NCBI RefSeq assembly: GCF_914767665.1
Contig: NC_059503.1
Coordinates: 50,140,352 to 50,204,351, forward strand
Length of the DNA stretch: 64,000 nt
Origin: Harmonia axyridis
Taxonomy: Eukaryota; Arthropoda; Insecta; Coleoptera; Coccinellidae
Direction: 5' to 3'
Positions within the stretch are counted from its first letter, which is position 1, and each line of letters starts with the position of its first letter. The position numbers and the translations under genes were made by a program. Under the pieces are notes generated by a model. The model did not search any database and was not told the origin of the DNA. It worked only from the letters and a program-made list of their open reading frames with translations. Shown here piece after piece: positions 57,733-64,000 of this stretch.

Positions 57733-59177
57733 AGTCGAATTTAATCAAGAATGAATTGTATAACTCGAACTACGCCTATGTCGAACTATACGTAACTCAA
57801 CGAAAAATCTTGCTCCCGTGGTGTTTCGAGTAATACGAGTTAACTCTTAACTGCATTAATTATCATATTTGATATATCGTATTTTTAATACTGCTAGGGA
57901 CATCTATGAGCGAGTGTACGAATTTTATGACGTTACTCATTGGAGACAGTAATTCGGATATAGTGAAATGATTTGCAACATTAATCGCAATTTCTCTTAA
58001 TTCTGGTGGTGTTAAATCGATTTCGTCAGACATAACTAACGAATTTAATGAGTAATTGTAAATTATTTCAAAATTCTAAACGTACGATTCATATCCAAAT
58101 TCCGTAATCTGTCAATGTTCGTAACAGTCACACCAACTGCAATGATACAATACAAATGTCACTAGGATATTCAATCTAAATTTTTCATTTAATTTCGACA
58201 ATAATTCACAAAACTTGACTGAAATAGAGAAAATATCGTCTAATACTCGTTGCAGAAGGCAATTCCAACACTCATGCGTTCGAATTTCGCATTCGTGTTA
58301 GAATAGAAGCCCATTCTGCAACTTGTTTTAGAATATAGTCCGTTCAGGAATTATTGACATCCCGGGTGGCTGGTGGAAAATCGAAATTAAGTTGGTAATG
58401 GCTCATTCGATCAGTAACATTTTGAATTGCAGATTTCGGGTTGGCATTGGAAATGTCATTGACAGGAGGTTAGATTATTCAGTTTGTTTGTATTATTGGT
58501 TTTGATCCAAGAAATTTTGAAACTAAAAAGTTGTATCAATTTCAAACACACATTGATTAGTTTATTTGAGTATTTCTCACAGTACTGTTTGAAAAAAGAA
58601 GGCAAGTCATTACAGCCTGGATTATTAGAGGAAGAAAATCTGTGCAATACGATTTCACCTTCAAAGAATCATTGAATGATTTGATCGTTACCAAAAGCAA
58701 CCAATATATCAGTCTGGATAAAATTTGACCAAAAAGCATCTGAATTTCAATAAATCAAAGACAACATTACATAAAATTTATTGGTCACAAGTTCAAAACA
58801 GTAAATAAAAGGAAAATTCTTATTGATAAACAGAAAAATATAATAAGTTGAGTACGATTTTATGGTGAATACGTCAGAGGAAAGAAAATATAGAGGTGCC
58901 TTATAGCATTTGTTGACATCGCTATAACATTTTTGTTTACAAACACTTATAATGTACTGCGTTGCCATTCTGAGGAAGAAGTAAACTTTTCTCCGTTCTG
59001 TGGCATAGATGTTTTGCGAATATTGTGGGGATTTGGCAACACGGTTCTGTTGTTGTTATTGCACGTGACAACTAGAGGGACGTTAAGGGTTAACTGTTCA
59101 TTTTAATTTCACGTTGGTAATCGTCGTTATTTTATACAAGTTTGTGAATTTAAAGTTACATATTGTTAATTTTAATC
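57733..59177. other. Spacer
   Basis: AT-rich. Open frames on both strands near 58484-58968 carry no recognisable domain. The last 150 bp before 59178 could be a promoter for the putative exon there, but no box stands out. Confidence 0.5.
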
Positions 59178-59245
59178 ATGGTAAAACCTCGAAAAACATG
59201 TATAGTGTGTAAAACATCCGGAAATGAAAACCTAACCTATCATAG
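59178..59245 (+). CDS. Possible first exon of a THAP-domain protein gene
   Basis: From ATG 59178 the frame reads MVKPRKTCIVCKTSGNENLT, then YHR, and meets AG/GTAAGT, a consensus splice donor (intron from 59246). A C-x-x-C pair about eight residues after the start, followed some 14 residues later by an aromatic residue and H-R, is how THAP zinc-fingers begin, where the first intron often falls. I found no convincing second exon in the next kilobase. It could be a host gene or a THAP-transposon remnant. It differs from the THAP transposase at 19692-22265. Confidence 0.4.
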
Positions 59246-60437
59246 GTAAGTTGACGTTTTGAGTCCATAGGCGTAGAATATATCTCGTCTAAAAAATTCG
59301 ATCCATTCTTTAACGATTTCCTAAAAATTTTCTTGTTTTATGTGCGAATCTATACGCATCTCTAATATCTATCCTATTCATGAAGTAAAATTTAACCATA
59401 AGAGACACTAGAATGAAGTGTAATCTGAATAATGTGAAATTGTAATGCAGTGCCAACTGTGGAATTTTTTCTAAAAAGTATGTCAGTAGATTTTTGATAG
59501 ATTTCTGAACGATGATGGTAGATTTTTAGTAGATAACTCCAAAACCAGTAATCAGTAGAAAGAAAGAATTAGAAGAACGATTCCGTTGAAGGAGAGGCTC
59601 ATTGATCATTTCGGACAGAGGAACTGTTTTTTTGATTATCATACATAATTGTTTTTCAAGCCAATTGACCTTATTGATTCCTTCAACCCAAAAAGAAAAA
59701 TTATGAAGCTGTCATACTTATCGAAATTGTAATAAATCATGTGTTAAAACTTCTTAGTGTTATTACTGTGTCTTCTCCCCAATGCATTATGAATCAAATT
59801 TGAAACAAATGAATTCCCCCTTTATTTTTGAGAAAAAAAGTTAGTATGAATTTTTTTAACTTACAACTTCTGTTGTGTCGGCAGCACACAATTGCACTTT
59901 TCTGTATTGTGGGTTGCTGACTCATAAAGTGCTTTGAAAATATTGGCAATATGAGCCAATATGGAACGAGCGGTTTTTTATAACAGCAAAAACATTATTA
60001 TTAATTGGAACTGTTAATGTTACTTTCTTGTTCTCCGCATATTTCGTCGCTATAAACAATAGTATTCGCATTATCGCTAATTTCGATAAGTTTATTAACT
60101 TCGCTGTGTGTGGCAAATTAATTCAAGTGTTAGTAACTGATAGAGACAGTAATTAGTTATAAGGTTCAAGAATATCAAGTGCATGACAACTGGTGTGCCA
60201 TCATTGAGGGATCCCTCCAGGCCTACGAAAGAAAAGGAAGCCCCCAAAATCATCACGGCCCATTTGGAGTTGGTAAGAGCTTTTATATTCAGTTTCTCAT
60301 TAGCGGAAAATCTGTGAATTGTTTTTGCCAACGCAACATCTATAATAAAAATACAGTCCATACTCGCTCTACTTATTAAATACAGTGAAGAGCTAACAAC
60401 TTCTTTCTCTTTTGCAGTCAGGCTATAAATTAGCCTT
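59246..60437. other. Putative intron and spacer
   Basis: If the THAP exon is real, this is at least partly intron. A plus-strand open frame at 60137-60379 containing DNWCAIIEGSLQAYERKGSP looks protein-like but I do not recognise it. Nothing else is supported. Confidence 0.35.
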
Positions 60438-61808
60438 TTACTGCTCCATCTCAATATAATTCACCTCTGGTGAGCTATTTTGATCTGCTCTAGCAGGTGG
60501 CAAAGTTTGTGTAATCATTACACAATCTCTGTGCCAGTAAGGGTTTGGCTCTAATACACACTTCCTAGAGAAGTGCCATCTTCGGTCGTTTGTGTTTCCT
60601 AGGAGCCGAACATGCGTAACACATGACCGGCCGGATGGTGGACTTATAAAGAAGAAGCTTGTTGGAAAGAGACATTTTTGTGCTTTTGCAAAGTAGCGGT
60701 TGCAACGCTGCCGCTGTTGTCTTTCCCCTTCGTCACAGCTGATGTGACGTGTTGGTTCCAAGTGAGTTTTTTGTCAAGTATCACTCCCAGATACTTGGCC
60801 TCGTTTTTCCATTACAATCCTCCTACCGAACATTACGACGAGTCCGATGGGATCTATTTTCTTTCGGCTAAAAAAAACTGCTTTGATCTTCTCAGGGTTT
60901 CTTGTAGGTACTTCGTTGCCATTTTGGGACACCAAGAACTGGCAAGAAAGGCGGTATCGTCAGCGTAAAGTGCCATGGAGTTTTTCACCGTTTTTGGCAA
61001 TTCGGATACATATATTGTGAAAAATATTGGAGACAGCAGAAATCCTTGCGGAACTCCGGCTAAAAGAGACCTCTCTGAAGACAATACTCCGTCAAATCTG
61101 GCTCTAAACTTGCGAGAATGCAGGTAAGAAGCTAAAAGTTGGACCATGGAGAGTGGGAAACCTGCCGTAAGCAGTTTGTATAGCAGTCCTTTGGGCCGTA
61201 CTTTATCAAACGATTTGGCTACATCCAAAAACACAGCTCCTGTGACTTGTTTCCGGTTATATCCATCCGTGATTGGTTCCACTACTCGGAGCACTTGTTG
61301 CACAGTGGAATGTTGGCTTTAAAAACCGAACTGTTCCTACTGTATGATATTCTTTTCTTTCGTTATTGTGTTGAATCTTTAGCATTGACTATATTCGTCA
61401 GTGCTACTAAAGCTTTTCGAGGGAGGTTCCGCAACGTCAAGTTAGTAATGCCGTCCGGTCCTGGTGCCGTTCTCACTTTACTCGACATAATAGTGTTCTG
61501 GATTTCCTGAACGGTTCGAAACCAATAGCTTCCGTTGATTCATTTTTCACTTTGCGGTTGACGTCCTCAATGTGGTCCAATTCCGCATAGTTGTAACTAC
61601 AGCTGCATTGGCGTTGGAGGTTATCTGCGAAAGCTTCAGACTTTTCTTCTGGACTGTATACCATTCCTCGTAAACCGTGAATCGGCGGGGTTGGTTTCCT
61701 ATCTGAGTGCAGTGCTTTGGCCATCCGCCAAACACTGTTGTCTTCTGTGGAAAGAGAAAGTAGTTTCTCTTCCCAACTATCATTCCGGACCTTTCTGAGA
61801 GCCTCCTT
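60438..61808 (-). pseudogene. Jockey-like non-LTR retrotransposon ORF2 remnant
   Basis: Minus-strand coding pieces in different frames. About 61473-61808 has the pre-RT linker with AKALHSDRKPTPPIHG and AFADNLQRQ. 60854-61303 has the RT core: VFLDVAKSFDKV, LLAGVPQGFLLSPIF and MALYADDTAFLAS, with both catalytic motifs visible. About 60438-60761 is a degraded C-terminal part. Frame breaks between the pieces make it non-functional. It ends at 61808 against the duplicated H1 segment. Its 5' 164 bp are the same as 10740-10907, so it belonged to the duplicated histone unit before the left copy lost the rest to satellite. Confidence 0.85.
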
Positions 61809-62471
61809 TTGACTCTATCGTTGAGCTAGAGTGCTTCTCTCTGATAAGCTCCGCCATCAATAGGTTATTACCACCAATAACACCCAAGAATCGCTCGAAT
61901 TTCATGTTTTCTATTTTCAGCTGTTTGAAATGCAGGAATAAGAAAAAACCTTCTAATTTTACACAGACATCCTAAAGGACTAATGAACACGTAGGTACCT
62001 TTCATTTTGCAAACACAGAACCTTTCAGAAACTATAATTGATCATTTCAAAGAGCGATTTAACGAGCACACATATATAGGTATTAAATATGAATAACAAA
62101 TATTAATCGCTCATTGAAATGATCAATTATAGTTTCTGAAACGTTTATTTGTGATTGCAAAGTGATAGATACTTACGTATCAATTAGTCCTTCAGAAAGT
62201 ATGTGTGAAATTAGCAGCCTTATATTATTCATTCGGTACCTGCATTTGTCCGATTTATTGTTACGTGAATATTGGCATTTTTTCGATATTCCGCTTGAAT
62301 TATATATTTATTTGAAGTACCTATATGTATTCGGTAATGATTGATTGCAAGTACTGACTTTGTTTTAAAGGTAAAAAAACCTGACCCGCCACCTCTTGTC
62401 CACATGTTTTTGGATAAGAACAAGATCTATGTTAAAACTGTCGAAATCAAAATCAGGATAGATATTTTTCA

Positions 62472-62675
62472 GGGGGACACGCAGAGTCTCTTCTGGTTTT
62501 GTTTGGCGCTAAACCTACTGAGAAGCCAGTTAGATACATCGACGACCTCAAGCTCTACTCCGCTAACGACGAGCAATTGGGAAATGTGGTAGCGTTCTTT
62601 GAGGCTATCGGAATGAAGCCGGGGAAAGATGAATGTGCCGTGGTTCAGGCGAAGAGAGAAGTCAAGTACAATTAA
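62472..62675 (+). pseudogene. Reverse transcriptase fragment, Dong/R4-like, copy 2
   Basis: Identical by eye to 13572-13775: YIDDLKLYSANDEQL and GMKPGKDECAVV. Its presence in both H1 segments shows that it was part of the unit before duplication. Confidence 0.7.
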
Positions 62676-62958
62676 TAGGGGACAGATCTGGTCGGCACGC
62701 AGAACTTGACGATACAAGAATGCCAGAGTCTTTCATCTTCCTCAGAGCACATCAAGCCCTAAGATCCCTGAAATGAAATGAAGAACATTTTCAAGGCAAA
62801 ATTTGTAAAAAAAATTTTTGTAGTCTCATTCTAAAATAAATTGAAGGACAACAATCAATACGGTAAGGCCTTTCGGTTTCAAGGTGGACAGAGAAATGGG
62901 GAATCAGAAAAATTGGAGAACAAGATGAATATTTCAAATTTGATCGATAATTTTTGAA

Positions 62959-62974
62959 GGTCCTGAGAAGGACC
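62959..62974 (-). terminator. Histone 3' stem-loop of H1, copy 2
   Basis: Same 16-nt element as at 14059-14074, 45 bp after the stop codon of the second H1. Confidence 0.9.
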
Positions 62975-63019
62975 GATTAGTTAGACGAACCATTCTCATC
63001 ACAACAGTAATTTTTATAT

Positions 63020-63682
63020 TCACTTCTTCTTCTTCAAAGGTGCTGCTTTTTTCGGAGTTGCCACAGACTTGACTGATTTGGGTTTTGGAGCTTTCGGTTT
63101 CTTAGTTGGCGATTTCGCAATCTTCTTAGCTTTAGAAGGGGATTTGGCGGCTTTGGGGCTCTTCTTCTCGGTTGTTGCAACTGCTTTCTTCGTTTTCGTT
63201 ACAGCGGCTTGTTTTTTGGCAACAGTAGACTTCTTTTTCTTCTTGTCGGTCACCACAGCTGATGCCGAAGTGGATTTTTTAAGATCTTTGGACTTGGAGG
63301 TGGCTTTTTTAATCACTTTCTTCTGGGATCCCGATGTCGAACCACCAGCTGCCAATTTGAACGAACCAGATGCGCCTTTTCCTTTTGTCTGAACTAAAGA
63401 TCCAGATTGCACAGCTGATTTGAGGTATTTCTTAATGAAAGGAGCCAACTTTTCCGAATCTACTTTATAGTTGGAAGCTATAAATTTCTTGATGGCCTGC
63501 AATGACGATCCACTTCTTTCTTTCAAATCTTTGATGGCGTTATTAACCATCTCTGAAGTCGGAGGATGGTTGGGTTTGGCCTGTTTGGCGGTCGCAGTCT
63601 TTTTCTCGGATTTCTTCGCAGTTTTCGCACCGATTGGAACGGACGCACCGCTTTGTTGCACCTCTGTATCGGCAGAAGACAT
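63020..63682 (-). CDS. H1: Linker histone H1, copy 2
   Basis: 220 residues, the same as the H1 at 14120-14785 except that one Asp of the Asp-Asp pair at 133-134 is missing, plus one synonymous base. The globular domain (about 38-111) and the Lys/Ala/Pro tail with SPxK motifs are intact. The TA tract upstream is 8 bp shorter than in copy 1. The gene is expected to be functional and identifies the next unit of the histone array. Confidence 0.97.
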   Translation of the reverse strand: MSSADTEVQQSGASVPIGAKTAKKSEKKTATAKQAKPNHPPTSEMVNNAIKDLKERSGSSLQAIKKFIASNYKVDSEKLAPFIKKYLKSAVQSGSLVQTKGKGASGSFKLAAGGSTSGSQKKVIKKATSKSKDLKKSTSASAVVTDKKKKKSTVAKKQAAVTKTKKAVATTEKKSPKAAKSPSKAKKIAKSPTKKPKAPKPKSVKSVATPKKAAPLKKKK

Positions 63683-64000
63683 TATCGTGATAATTGATGA
63701 AATCGTTACACGGTATATATATTTATCTATATATGTATATATATCAAGAACGTTAGATACACTTTCTGCAGGAAAAATACTGAAAATTAATGCATTAAAA
63801 CTGAAGTCGACGGAACTTTGGCTAGAAATGTATGAATATGAGGATTATTTCGAGCAAAATGCTCAATTGATCAATCCTTGAAATTTCCGAATGGAAAAAT
63901 CAAAAATAGAAAATTTCTGCACCATATCGTCTAGAAATATTCCCGGAAAATTTCCCATAATCGATAATAAACGACATTCGAACGAAGGAATGTGAATTCC

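Larger units (their letters stand above)
61809..64000. repeat. H1 segment of the histone repeat, copy 2
   Basis: Second copy of 12908-15111, offset 48900 bp at the start and 48889 bp at the window end because of a 3-bp and an 8-bp deletion. It contains the palindrome (62023-62141), the RT fragment (62472-62675), the H1 stem-loop and H1. The copy continues beyond the window. Confidence 0.95.

Overview
The window is an AT-rich stretch of animal nuclear DNA, almost certainly from an arthropod and probably an insect. It holds intronless replication-dependent histone genes (H1, H4, H3, H2A) with histone 3' stem-loops. These sit among Jockey/CR1-like, Dong/R2-like and Penelope-like retroelements, a P-element-like THAP transposase and mariner-like elements. 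The repeat style would suit a beetle, but the sequence does not fix the order or species.

Layout. 1-10739: a 278-bp tandem satellite (about 37 units; some 313 bp), cut by the window edge. It abuts a fragment of a degraded non-LTR retroelement (10740-10907), which is interrupted by a 2.0-kb insertion with terminal inverted repeats (10908-12907). 12908-15111: first copy of the H1 segment. 17998-18350: H4 on the minus strand. 19692-22265: THAP/P-like transposase inside the H4-H3 divergent intergenic region. 22770-23222: H3. 23609-26516: 5'-truncated CR1/Jockey-like element. About 27725-32275: full-length Jockey-like element with two ORFs, ending just upstream of H2A (32343-32753). 32851-37345: non-autonomous DNA transposons and spacer. 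37623-44704: three copies of one Penelope-like element, two in tandem on the minus strand (one truncated) and one inverted. 44941-47084: (TA)n tracts, a Myb-RT retroelement cut off by (TA)n, and an isolated satellite-related unit with a complete hammerhead ribozyme motif. 47085-60437: spacer rich in short DNA transposons. 60438-61808: non-LTR pseudogene. 61809-64000: second copy of the H1 segment.

The two H1 segments are 48.9 kb apart and almost identical, with three small differences seen by eye. The window therefore spans about one unit of a histone repeat swollen by transposons. No H2B gene is visible in the unit, although H2B normally faces H2A.

The most interesting observation is a ribozyme link. 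The 278-bp satellite is homologous over most of its length to the isolated unit at 46851-47084. That unit carries a canonical hammerhead ribozyme on the minus strand (46890-46933). Every satellite unit I read carries the same 41-nt block in decayed form, with the catalytic core mutated. The Penelope-like repeats carry a second, different hammerhead-like motif in all three terminal-repeat copies.
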